The notes beneath the pieces are model-generated. The model ran no database searches, had not been told where the DNA came from, and was given only the letters and a program-made list of their open reading frames with translations. A program made the position numbers and the translations under genes. From Delphinapterus leucas (lineage: Eukaryota; Chordata; Mammalia; Artiodactyla; Monodontidae): a DNA stretch of 64,000 bases. Below, piece after piece: positions 1-64,000 of the stretch; position 1 is the stretch's first letter, and the number at the start of each line of letters is the position of its first letter. Location of the stretch: positions 62,985,640 through 63,049,639 of the forward strand of contig NW_022098076.1 of assembly GCF_002288925.2 (NCBI RefSeq). Direction: 5' to 3'.

Positions 1-112
1 CTCACGGGCCCAGCCGCTCCGCGGCCTGTGGAATCTTCCCGGACCGGCGCAGAAACCCATGTCCCCTGCATCAGCAGGCGGACTCTCAACCACTGCGCCA
101 CCAGGGAAGCCC
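1..112 (-). mobile_element. CHR-type tRNA-derived SINE, antisense, cut by window edge
   Basis: Reads as the reverse complement of a cetacean CHR SINE head, ending ...gcgccaccagggaagccc at 112. The 3' part lies left of the window. It sits inside the ORF2 start region of the adjacent LINE-1. Confidence 0.9.
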
Positions 113-3100
113 TGGGCCTTGTTTTTGTATCCATTCAGCCAGTCTATGTCTTTTAGTTGGATCATTTAATCCATTTACATTTAAGGTAATTATCGATATG
201 TATGTTCCTATTACCATTTTCTTAACTGTTTTGGGTTTATTATTGTAGGTCTTTTCCTTCTCTTGTGTTTGCTGCCTAGAGAAGTTCCTTTAGCGTTTGT
301 TGTAAAGCTGGTTTGGTGGTGCTGAATTCTCTTAGCTTTTGCTTGTCTGTAAAGGTTTTAATTTCTCCGTCAAATCTGATGAGATCCTTGTTGGGTAGAG
401 TAATCTTGGTTGTAGATTTTTCTCTTTCATCAATTTAAATATGTCCTGCTACTCCCTTCAGGCTTGCAGAGTTCCTGCTGAAAGATCAGCTGTTAACCTT
501 ATGGGGATTCCCTTGTGTGTTATTTGTTGTTTTTCCCTTGCTGCTTTTAATATTTGTTCTTTGTATTTAATTTTTGATAGTTTGGTTAATATGTGTCTTG
601 GCATGTTTCTCCTTGGATTTATCCTGTATGGGACTCGCTGTGCTTCCTGGACTTGATTAACTATTTCCTTTCCCATATTAGGGAAGTTTTCAACTATAAT
701 CTCTTCAAATATTTTCTCAGTCCCTTTCTTTTTCTCTTTTTCTTCTGGGACCCCTATAATTCGAATGTTGGTTTGTTTAATGTTGTCCCAGAGGTCTCTG
801 AGACTGTCCTCACTTCTTTTCATTCTTTTTTCTTTATTCTGCTCTGCAGTAGTGATTTCCACTATTTTATCTTCCAGGTCACTTCTCCGTTCTTCTGCCT
901 CAGTTATTCTGCTACTGATCCCTTGTAGTGAATTTTAAATTTCATTTATTGTGTTGTTTATCATTGTTTGTTTGCTCTTTAGTTCTTCTAGGTCCTTGTT
1001 AAACATCTATTTTCTCCATTCTATTTCCAAGATTTTTTATCATCTGTACTATCATTCTGAATTCTTTTTCCAGTAGACTGCTTATTTCCTCTTCATTTGT
1101 TTGGTCTGGTGGGTTTTTGCCTTGCTCCTTCATCTGCTATGTGTTTCTCTGTCTTCTCATTTTGCTTAACTTACTGTGTTTGGGGTCCCCTTTTCACAGG
1201 CTGCATGTTTGTAGTTTCCGTTGTGTTTGGTGTCTGTCCAGTGGCTTAGGGTGGTTCAGTGGGTTGTGTAGGCTTCCTGGTGGAGGGGACTAGTTCCTGT
1301 GTTCTGGTGGATGAGGCTGGATCTTGTCTTTCTGGTGGGCAGGTCCACGTCTGGTGGTGTGTTTTGGTGTGTTGGTGGTCTTATTATGATTTTAGGCAGC
1401 CTCCCTAGTAATGGATGGGGTTATGGATGGGGTTCTGTTCCTGTCTTGCTAGTTGTTTGGCAAAGGGTGTCCAGCACTGTAGCTTGCTGGTTGTTGAGTG
1501 CAGGTGGGTCTTGGCATTCAGATGAGATCTGTGGGAGATTTTTGCCATTTGATATTACGTGAAGCCGGGAGGTCTCTTGTGGACCAGTGTCCTGAACTTG
1601 GCTCTCCCGCCTCAGTGGCACAGCCCTGACGCCTGGCTGGAGCACCAAGAGCCTGTCCTCCCCACAGCTAAGAATAAAAGGGAGAAAAAAAAAAGAAGGA
1701 AAGGAAGAAGAAGATAAAATAAAATAAAGTAAAATAAAGTTATTAAAATAAAAAATAATTAAGAAAAAAAAATTTTTAAGTAATAAAAAAAAAAGAAAAC
1801 CGGACAGAGAGACCCCTAGGACAAATGGTAAAAGCAAAGCTATACAGACAAAATCACACAGAGAAGCATACACATACACACTCACAAAAAGAGAAAAAGT
1901 TGGAAAAATATATATATCATTGCTCCCAAAGTCCACCTCCTCAATTTGGGATGATTCGTTGTCTATTCAGGTATTCCACAGATGCAGGGTACATCAAGTT
2001 GATTGTGGAGATTTAATCTGCTGCTCCTGAGGCTGCTGGGAGAACTTTCTCTTCTTTGTTCACACAGCTCCCGGGGTTCAGCTTTGGATTTGGCCCCACC
2101 TCTGTGTGTAGGTCGCCCGAGGGCATCTGTTCTTTGCTCAGACAGGATGGGGTTAAAGGAGCAGGTGATTCGGGGGTTCTGGCTCACTTAGGCGGGGGTG
2201 AGGGAGGGGTACGGATGCGGGGCGAGCCTGTGGCGGCAGAGGCCGGTGGGACGTTGCACGAGCCTGAGGCGCACTGTGCTTTCTGACGGGTAAGTTGTCC
2301 CTGGATCGTGGGATCCTGGCAGTGGTGGGCTGCACAGGCTCCCGGGAGGGGAGGTGTGGATAGTGACCTGTGCTCGCACGCAGGCTTCTTAGTGGCGGCA
2401 GCAGCAGCCTTAGCGTCTCATGCCCGTTTCTGGGGTCCACGCTGATAGCCGCGGCTCGCGCCCGTCTCTGGAGCTCCCTTAAGCAGCGCTCTTAATACCC
2501 TCTCCTCACACACCAGGAAATAAAGAGGCAAGGAAAATTCTCTTGTCTCTTCGGCAAGTCCAGACTTTTCCTGGATTCCGTCCCGGCTAGCCGTGGCACA
2601 CTAACCCCCTTCAGGTTGTGTTCATGCAGCCAACCCCAGTCCTCTCCCTGGGAGCTTGACCTCCGAAGCCCGAGCCTCAGCTCCCAGCCCCCGCCCGCCC
2701 CGGCGGGTGAGCAGACAAGCCTCTCGGGCTGGTGAGTTCCGGTCGGCCCTGATCCTCTGTGCAGGAATCTCTCCGCTTTGCCCTCCGCAACCCTGTTGCT
2801 GTGCTCTCCTCCGTGACTCTGAAGCCTTCTCCCCTCCGTCACCCGCAGTCTCCGACTGCTAAGGGCCTTCCTAGTGTGTGGAAACCTTTCCTCCTTCACG
2901 GCTCCCTCCCACTGGTGCAGGTCCCGTCCCTATTCTTTTGTCTCTGTTTTTTTCTTTTTTCTTTTACCCTACCCAGGTACGTGGGTAGTTTCTTGCCTTT
3001 TGGGAGGTCTGAGGTCTTCTGCCAGCGTTCAGTAGGTGTTCTGTAGGAGTTGTTCCACATTTAGATACATGTATTTCTGATGTATTTGTGGGGAGGAAGG

Positions 3101-3141
3101 TGATTCCGCATCTTACTCTTCCGCCATCTTTAAGCTCCTCC
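113..3141 (-). mobile_element. LINE-1 (copy A), antisense, 5' part: ORF2 start, ORF1, long 5' UTR
   Basis: 113-~215 matches the ORF2 start of the LINE-1 at 22229-28125. ORF1 runs roughly 1161 to 275 on the minus strand with several stops; the open piece 862-458 encodes recognisable L1 ORF1p (RVPYRINPRRNMPRHI, GIPIRLTADLSAGTLQA). From ~1162 to 3141 is a long 5' UTR with an A-rich block (1680-1800) and a CpG-rich block (about 2100-2800). The element ends at a typical L1 5' terminus that reads as a 'gatggcgg' start on the minus strand. The ORF2 body is beyond the window or interrupted by the SINE. Non-functional as seen. Confidence 0.85.
3121..3130 (-). promoter_or_regulatory. YY1-like motif at the L1 copy A 5' end
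   Basis: The plus strand ccgccatctt is the reverse complement of AAGATGGCGG, a YY1 core motif, within about 20 bases of the element's 5' terminus. Human L1 carries a YY1 site at the equivalent place that positions transcription start. Function here is inference. Confidence 0.5.
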
Positions 3142-3544
3142 ACGTTATACTCACTCTGGCCCACGGTCCCAAGGACTGTTGCAGCTTCAGCTGGTGGGGC
3201 CCCTCCAGAGCCGGCAGCCTTAGTGAGGCCGTCCTCCCTTCGGGCTCCAGGGCACTTCAGTCCAAACAGTGTTTCTTATTGTTTGTCCGAAAATTATTTG
3301 AGAATTGGAAGAAAAACAGATAAGAACTTAAAAATTAATATCAAAATGTTCTGTACATAGTGATTATGTAAAAAGTCTATCAGGCTGATAGTAGAAATCT
3401 TTAAGGAGGCTGAGTATGTATCAGGGCTTAGAGGGAAATTTATAATACAAAGTACTTATTAATTTGAGACCTTTCTTCTTTTTTAGTATAAGTTCATTCT
3501 ACCCTAAGGAACTTGAAAAAGTACACTAAATTACATTAGTTTGG
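3142..3544. other. Intronic stretch with a short GC-rich block, unexplained
   Basis: 3142-3265 is noticeably GC-rich (ggtggggcccctccagag and similar) and then falls abruptly to AT-rich intron. I recognise no protein or repeat. It may be a remnant of an insertion disrupted by L1 copy A. Confidence 0.4.
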
Positions 3545-3680
3545 TTTTTTTGTTTGTTATTTTTTTGTTTTGGCCATGCCATGCGGCTTGTGGGATCTTA
3601 GTTCCCCGACCAGGGATTGAACCTGAGCCACCACAGTGAAAGCGCCAAGTCCTAACCACTGGACCACCAGGGAATTCCCT
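3545..3680 (-). mobile_element. Short CHR-1-like tRNA SINE, antisense
   Basis: T-rich start, then 'ttggccatgccatgcggctt', 'ccccgaccagggattgaacc' and the terminal 'ccaccagggaattccc'. This is the ~135-base subtype whose head reads gggaattccctggtggtcc. Diverged; no clear target duplication. Confidence 0.8.
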
Positions 3681-3682
3681 TA

Positions 3683-4930
3683 TTAAAGAGCAGAAATCAA
3701 CAGAATTGAAAGCAGAAAAACAATAGAGAAAATCAATGAAACCAAAATCTACTTAAGATATCAATAAAATTGATAAACTTCTAGCCAAATTGAGGGAAAA
3801 AAAGTGAAAAATTACTCATACCAGAAGTGAATCACCACTGACTTCACAGACATCAACATGATAATAAGGGACTACTACAGGCTAATCTGTGCACATAAAT
3901 AAGATGATTTAGATGAAATGGATCAATTTCTTGACAACTACAAATTTCCCAAACTAATTCAATAATAAGTAGATAACCTGGATAGTTCTCTGTTAAAGAA
4001 ATTGAATTTATAGTTAAATACCTTCCAAGAGGGAAAACTCTAGGCCCAGATGGTTTCAGTGGCAAATTTTACCAAATGTTTAACGGAGAAATTACACCAG
4101 TTCCTCACACTCTCTTCAGAAAATTGAAAAGTGGCATAACTTCCCAACTCATTATATGAGGCAATATCACCCTCATATTGAAACCATATAAAAACAGTGC
4201 AAGAAAACTAAAGACCAGTATCCCTTGGGAACATAGGTGCAAACCAAATCTAGCAATGTATAAAAAAAAATACATCACAACCAGGTAGAGTGTCTGTTGC
4301 GAATGCAAGGCTGGTTCAACATTTGATGATCAGTTAATAATCAGTCACATTAATAGACTTATCAAGAAAAAGTACATGATCATATCAGTAGATGCAGAAA
4401 AAGCATTTGAGAAAATTCAACATCCATTTATGATCAAAGTTTTTAGCAAACTAGGATTAGAAGGGAATACCTAAATCTCTACAAAAATCGTACAGCTAGC
4501 TTCATATTTAATGGTGAAAAACTGAGTGCTTTCCCCATAAAATAGAGACTAGGGTGGAATGTTCACTTTCACTCTTCTTAGTCACTATTGTACTATAAGA
4601 CAAAGCAAATGCAATAAGAATAGAAAAAAAAAAGACATTTATATTGGGAAGGAAGAAATAAAACTATTTGCAGATCACATAATTATCTGTGTAGAAAATC
4701 CTAAGGAGTCTATCAGAAATCTATAATTAATGAATTTAGCAACATTGTAGGACACAATATCAATACACAAAATTTAATCATATTTTTATATACTAGCAAC
4801 GAGCAATTGGAAACTGCAATTTAAAAAATACTATTTACAATAGGTCTAAAAAGAATGAGGTACTTAGATATCTATCTAACAAAATATGTATAGAATCTAT
4901 ATGCTAAAAACTAGAGAACACAGATGAAAC
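3683..4930 (+). mobile_element. Old LINE-1 ORF2 remnant, sense
   Basis: A decayed reverse-transcriptase region in the sense orientation. Recognisable L1 text includes 'tcagtagatgcagaaaaagc' (VDAEKAF) near 4388 and a FAD-like catalytic remnant near 4665-4690. Many stops and frameshifts. Probably an L1M-age element. Confidence 0.75.
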
Positions 4931-5423
4931 AAATTAGAGAAGACCAAATAAAAACACATGTTTATTCCATAACTTAGGTATAAAAAGAAACATTTGTAAT
5001 CCACCACTACTAATATTTTGGTATATTATCCTTCCTGTATTTTTATGTATATATTTGGTTTAACCAAAATGGTAGTTTCATTTGCCACTACTTTCTTAAA
5101 ATGTACTGTGAACATTTTTCCATGCCATTATATGATTGTCTAATATTCCATTATATTATGTATTAGAGGATTTAAACTTATTTCCCGGTTTTAGACCTAA
5201 TTTACCAGTTTCTTCTTTATTATAAATAGTATCGATTGTCTCTGTAGTCATATTTTTATGCTTATCCACAATGACTTCCCTAGAATAAGTGGAATTACCG
5301 GTATGGAGCAATTATGATAATAATTACTGTTACATTGCCCTCAAAGATGTTCTACCAACTACTATACCAACCAGCATTTTCTCTTTAACTTCACACTTAG
5401 CCTTTCTATGAAAACCTGATTTG
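4931..5423. other. AT-rich intron, probable ancient repeat remnants
   Basis: No gene seen. 5060-5420 resembles decayed antisense LINE 3' sequence ('gaacatttttccatgcca', 'taatattccattatatt'), but I cannot assign a family. It provides the target site of the retrocopy that follows. Confidence 0.35.
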
Positions 5424-5437
5424 AGAATATCCTTATG
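5424..5437. repeat. Left target-site duplication of the retrocopy
   Basis: agaatatccttatg, repeated exactly at 6968-6981 and with one mismatch at 7295-7308. Confidence 0.85.
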
Positions 5438-6967
5438 GGGGGCGCAGGCAGGATGGCGGGTGGCACTGAAGTCCTGGGCAGCTGGGGTGGCAGGGGTGGC
5501 CGGGCGGCCCCTGCAGCGCGGATGCTGCCGCCGCTGTAAACTACAGAGCTGTGCGTGCCGCGGCGGCGCAGCACTCTTCGGGGCCGGGCGGACACCCCGT
5601 ATCCACGGCCAAAGAGCCGGGAAGCCGGCCACACGTATCTGCCCAAAGCGTGCCTTTCCCATCCATCTTGGAGGCGGAGATTGCCCGTGGGTCCCTGGCC
5701 CCAGGTGCCGAACCGCACCAAGGAGCGATTGGGAAGGAGCTCATAGCGGCAGCGCCCTGGTGGTCTGCTGGAGAGCTGGATTCCCGCCTTCTCCGAATTT
5801 CCATCGTCAACTTTCTTGACCAGCTTTCTCTGGTGATCCGGAGCATGCAGTGCTTTGGGCCCCCTGTTGCCCACTAAGTCAGGGCTAGGGAAAGGGGTTA
5901 AGGTCTAAACTTGTGTCCCTTCCTAGACAGTGCATCCCTCCTAGGGCAGTGATTCCTGCAGTAGTTGCCACTTTACTCTGGGGGCCTCATCTTTTGCCTC
6001 TACTGGCCCTTGGGTGCTGAGGGTTCACTTGCTTTGTTTGGTGCTTAAATGTTTCTTAACTACTGAAAATAAAACTGAGCTACGATGCAATGTCTGACTT
6101 TATTTTCAAATATAGCGCCTTTAAATATTCTTTCCTTTGTCCTTAGATTGGAGGGGAGGTTCTGTGATTCAGATATTCAAGTAGTACAACGTAATTGAAG
6201 ACAGTTTAAGAAGTGGAAGAGGATAGGTCCTGTCATTCAGTATTAACTACTGTCCACATTCTGGAATATTTTCTTAGTTTTATAGTTGTATTTATGTAGT
6301 AAATATGTAACAGTAATAATATTTTGCAAGTTTAGCATTTTTCCTGATATTTTTCATCTAACATGAACCTTTTTCTAAAAGTTCTTCAAAAGCATTATTG
6401 AATGGATACATAAAAGATACATTATTGAATGTTTAAATTATTTTCAATTTTTGCCATATTATAGGTAATGATTCAGTGGAATGCTTGTATATAGAGCTTT
6501 GCCTGAATGATTGTTTTCTTAAGATAGACTACAAGAGGTAGAATTGGTTAAATATTTAAAGCTCTCAATCTGCAGTGTGTGAAGTTGCTCGCCAAACTGT
6601 ACAGAAAATGTACCCTCCCACCAGAATGCTGGTTTCCCACATCCCAGTCACTACTGGGTCTCCTCAGTAAAATTTTTTTAAAAACTGGGTTTGTATGACA
6701 AGAGCAAACGACCGAGAAACACTCGAATAAGGAGCTTTGTGGCTTACTGGCCTTGTCTCAGATCAGTGAAGAAAAACTGCTAGGACAGTCATATAGACCT
6801 TTTGTTAGGAAGAGTTAGCTTCCTGTAAAAGATGTTGTATCCTGCAGCCTTTCTAAACTCCTTTATTCTAGTAGCTCTTTGGTAGATGCCGTTGGATTTT
6901 CATCATTGGTTATCACGTTTTCTAAGAATAAAGGCAAATTTGCTTCTCCCTTTAAAAAAAAAAAAAA
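5438..6967 (+). pseudogene. Processed retrocopy of an unidentified mRNA
   Basis: A GC-rich block (5438-~5960) begins abruptly with a 5'-UTR-like gggggcgcaggcaggatggc. AT-rich UTR-like sequence follows, then an AATAAA at 6927-6932 and a poly(A) run at 6954-6967. The whole is bracketed by a perfect 14-base target-site duplication agaatatccttatg (5424-5437 and 6968-6981), which establishes L1-mediated retroposition. An ATG at 5453 opens only 28 codons before TAA at 5537, and longer open frames exist in the other two frames (5551-5877, 5555-5746), so the coding region is probably frameshifted. Another AATAAA at 6068-6073 may be an internal polyadenylation signal of the parent. I do not recognise the parent gene. 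Confidence 0.75.
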
Positions 6968-6981
6968 AGAATATCCTTATG
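6968..6981. repeat. Shared target-site duplication (retrocopy right, SINE left)
   Basis: agaatatccttatg lies directly after the retrocopy poly(A) and directly before the next SINE, so it serves both insertions. Confidence 0.85.
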
Positions 6982-7294
6982 AGGACTTCCCTGGTGGCGC
7001 AGTGGTTAAGAATCTGCCTGCCAATGCAGGGGACATGAGTTCGATCCCTGGTTCGGGAAGATCCCACATGCCATGCACCATCTAAGCCCATGCGCCACAA
7101 CTACCAAGCTTGCTCTCTAGAGCCCGTGAGCCACAACTACTGAGCCCACGTGCCACAACTACTGAAGCCCATGCATCTAGAGCCCATGCTTCACAACAAG
7201 AGAAGCCACCGCAACGAAGAGTAGCCCCCACTCGCCACAGCTAGAGAAAGCCTGCATGCAGCAAACGAAGACCCAACACAACCAAAAAAAAAAA
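6982..7294 (+). mobile_element. Full-length (~310 base) CHR-type SINE, sense
   Basis: Head 'aggacttccctggtggcgca', tRNA-like B box 'gttcgatccctggttcggg', long body with 'ccacaactactgagcccacg', and an A-rich tail. Target duplication 6968-6981 / 7295-7308 (one mismatch). This is the long subtype retaining the 'gaagacccaacacaacc' 3' end. Confidence 0.92.
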
Positions 7295-7439
7295 AAGAAT
7301 ATCCATATGTGCTTGAACTTCAAAACTGTGAAATTGATGTTTAATTATCATGGAGCTTTCATGACTTCTTCAGTTGTCTCAGCAATGATCTGTTTTAAAT
7401 ATTCGATAACACTGTCTCCCAAATCATTGATTTCCTACA

Positions 7440-7655
7440 AATATAGTAGTAGTTACAGTAACAATTATAATAATAACTATAATTTATTGAGAGCTTGCTA
7501 CTTTTCTGGCATTATATTAAGCACATTAAATCTTAATCTTTATGATGACAATTAGTGTCAGCCCCATCTTACAGGTGATGGTACTGAGCTTCAGAGAATT
7601 AAGATTTGTACCCAGGTCTAGTTCCAAAGCTTATAGCCACACACGTCTGTACTGC
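7440..7655 (-). mobile_element. MIR SINE, antisense
   Basis: Contains the reverse-complement MIR pattern: 'tttattgagagcttgctac', 'attaagcacattaaatctta' and 'cccatcttacaggtgatgg'. Ancient and diverged. Confidence 0.75.
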
Positions 7656-7673
7656 CTCTTTAAAAGACGTCTT

Positions 7674-8062
7674 TTTTTTTTTTTTGGCTGTGTTGGGTCT
7701 TCATAGCTGTGCGTGGGCTTTCTCTAGTTGCTGCGAGCGGGGGCTACTCTTCGTTGTGGTACCTGGGCTTCTCACTGCAGTGGCTTCTCTTGTTGTGGAG
7801 AACAGGATCTAGGTGCACGGGCTTCAGTAGTTGCAGCATGCGGGCTCAGTAGTTGCAGCACGTGGGCTCAGTAGTTGCAGCAGGGCTCGTAGGGTGCACA
7901 GGCTTCCGTAGTTGTGGCGGGCTCCAGAGTGCAGGCTCGGTAGTTGTGGCTCACAGGCTTAGTTGCTTTGTGGCATGTGGGATCTTCCTGGACCAGGGAC
8001 CAAACCCGTGTCCCCTGCATTGGCAGGTGGATTCTTAACCACTGCGCCACCAGAGAAGTCCC
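7674..8062 (-). mobile_element. Long CHR-type SINE with internal expansion, antisense
   Basis: Poly(T), 'ggctgtgttgggtcttcata', and terminal 'gcgccaccagagaagtccc'. At about 389 bases it is longer than its relatives because a 19-20 base unit of the form gggctcagtagttgcagca is repeated around 7805-7885. Imperfect duplication taaaagacgtctt / taaaaggtgtctctt (7661-7673, 8063-8077). Confidence 0.9.
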
Positions 8063-8077
8063 TAAAAGGTGTCTCTT

Positions 8078-62422
<54,345 letters not shown>

Positions 62423-62515
62423 TAAATAATAAGAATTATTAAAGTATCACTTCGGAAAAGATGGTAGTATTTTCAGCCCAGAGAGAGTAAAATCTGTAAT
62501 CTAAGATTTCTAATC

Positions 62516-62836
62516 TCTCTTTTTTTTTTTTTTGATGTTGGGGGTAGGAGTTTATTAATTTATTTATTTATTTTTGCTGTGTTGGGTCTTCATTTCTGTG
62601 CGAGAGCTTTCTCTAGTTGTGGCAAACAGAGGCCACTCTTGATCGCGGTGCACGGGCCTCTCACTATCGCGGCCTCTCTTGTTGCGGAGCGCAGGCTCCA
62701 GACACGCAGGCTCAGTAGTTGTGGCTCACAGGCCTAGTTGCTCCGCGGCATATGGGATCTTCCCAGACCAGGGCTCGAACCCGTGTCCCCTGCATTAGCA
62801 GGCAGATTCTCAACCACTGCGCCACCAGGGAAGCCC
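62516..62836 (-). mobile_element. Full-length CHR-type SINE, intermediate subtype, antisense (after exon 21)
   Basis: 'gctgtgttgggtcttcattt', 'ggtgcacgggcctctcacta', ending 'gccaccagggaagccc'. Perfect duplication agatttctaatc (62504-62515, 62837-62848). It lies 95 bases downstream of the exon 21 donor. Confidence 0.94.
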
Positions 62837-62848
62837 AGATTTCTAATC

Positions 62849-64000
62849 CTTTTGTTCATCATTTATTATGAAGATGTCTTTTTTGGCAACTATGAAAAAA
62901 ATTGGGGAAGATGAAGTATTTCTGGGTTGGTAATGAAATATAGATGTACATTTTAAAAATGCAGAAAATTTTATGTTGTGTACATTTTACCACAATTAAA
63001 ACAATTTTTTTTAAGTAGCCAGAAAATTTTTTTTTCATAGTGCCAAGCCTGGATTATGGATTTGGAAATTTGTACAATTATAGTTTGAATTTTTAGAAAC
63101 TAAAGTTAGGTTTAAAAAAATTTTTAAATTGTGCTAAAATAAAGTATTTTTAAGGCTAGCACATCTGTTCTTGATTTTGTATGTCTGTGTTTAAAATCGG
63201 TGAGGAGTCTTTTGTTATTTCACCCAGTGAAGGAAAATATGTTTGAAAAATGGATATGTGGATATGTTTTTAAGTTTGGTATTCTTCATGTTTACCAACT
63301 TATGTACACAAAGCACTGTTATTCCCTGCATGCCCAAATACATTTTTTTCTTTTCTTCTCATTTAAAAAACTTACTGTGACATATTTATACTCCTCAAAG
63401 TATCTTGGCCCCTCCCAAAGCCCTTTTTTTCTGAATCATTTCCTGATCCAGAGTGTTCCCTTTTACATTCATATCAGAATCACTTCAGTACCAACATCGC
63501 TTCCCTGTTTTTGTATTTTCCTTCTCATTTTTGTCATTCTTTCTCATGTGGTAGAGCATTGAGTCCACATTTCAGTAACGTCTTTCCAATATTTTTTGTG
63601 TTACAACCCTAATCTTAGGGTATTGTTAGGAGAATCCCAAGTTAGAAAAAAATTAATGGAATCTTCTGGCAGGTTAGTCTAGACCATAGTATGTACATCC
63701 TAAGATTCTTCATTCTCTAATCATAAAAGCTGTGAGCATTTTTCATAATGGGGTGTTATATTTTATACCATATTATATTTTAAAATATTTTATATTGTAT
63801 ATTACATATTTTAAGACAAAGCAAATATACCAATTTTATTTACCTTATCCCCCACCAACACACACTTTTTGAGCTTTTGTCCTTTTTACCCAACTTTTGC
63901 TCATTAATCAACAAGGCGAAAATCGTTTCGTGAGAGCACATATATGGTTAGAAGGCAAACAGATGTTGGAAATAGAAAAAAAAAATCTGTTAAGTATTTT
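62849..64000. other. Intron 21 to window end
   Basis: AT-rich sequence with no recognised exon, repeat or RNA. The remaining NBEAL1 exons are expected further right. Confidence 0.5.

Noticed and set aside
2100..2800. CpG-rich block as a host CpG-island promoter
   Set aside because: It lies inside the 5' UTR of LINE-1 copy A, immediately upstream of its ORF1. Promoter action on the host is kept only as a hypothesis.
5330..5877. Overlapping open frames on both strands as novel genes
   Set aside because: They fall in the GC-rich part of a retrocopy; GC-rich DNA gives long chance frames on both strands and none has a recognised domain.
6982..7060. tRNA-like heads of the SINEs as tRNA genes
   Set aside because: They retain B-box-like text but no cloverleaf and are followed by SINE bodies with A tails and target duplications.

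Overview
The window is a stretch of mammalian nuclear genome, almost certainly from a cetacean. It is AT-rich intronic DNA with GT-AG introns. It carries many copies of the tRNA-Glu-derived CHR-type SINE found in cetaceans and their relatives (heads of the form 'ggcttccctggtggcgcagtgg'), plus cetartiodactyl-type LINE-1 elements. The abundance of the short ~200-base SINE form points to a toothed whale, but I cannot name the species.

One protein-coding gene accounts for the host coding sequence: the 3' half of NBEAL1 (neurobeachin-like 1), on the + strand. I find 21 consecutive coding exons between 8852 and 62421. They encode about 875 codons with consistent splice phases and no internal stop. 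In order they give the end of the pre-PH region, the PH-like domain, the complete BEACH domain and most of the C-terminal WD40 region. The upstream exons lie left of the window and the last coding exon(s) and 3' UTR lie to the right. No other host gene, functional RNA gene, CRISPR array or prokaryotic feature is present.

Layout. 1-8851 is NBEAL1 intron upstream of the first visible exon. It holds a truncated SINE, the 5' portion of an antisense LINE-1 with a CpG-rich 5' UTR (113-3141), an old L1 remnant, a processed retrocopy of an unidentified mRNA with target-site duplications (5438-6967), and a SINE inserted at the same target. 8852-20543 carries exons 1-5 (pre-PH and PH-like). The 8.3-kb intron 5 holds a nearly full-length but inactivated antisense LINE-1 (22229-28125). 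28828-50841 carries the BEACH exons 6-14. Intron 8 has a 100-N assembly gap that falls inside a SINE, and intron 10 holds a young 5'-truncated antisense LINE-1 (about 38241-42046) with two SINEs in or beside it. 53294-62421 carries the exons for the BEACH-to-WD40 linker and the WD40 repeats.

Exon numbers used here are local, counted from the first exon seen. Residue positions count from the first codon at 8852. I found no convincing undescribed biological system. The observations worth checking concern nested retrotransposition, unidentified retrocopy parentage, possible L1-driven alternative promoters, SINE subtype evolution and the assembly gap.
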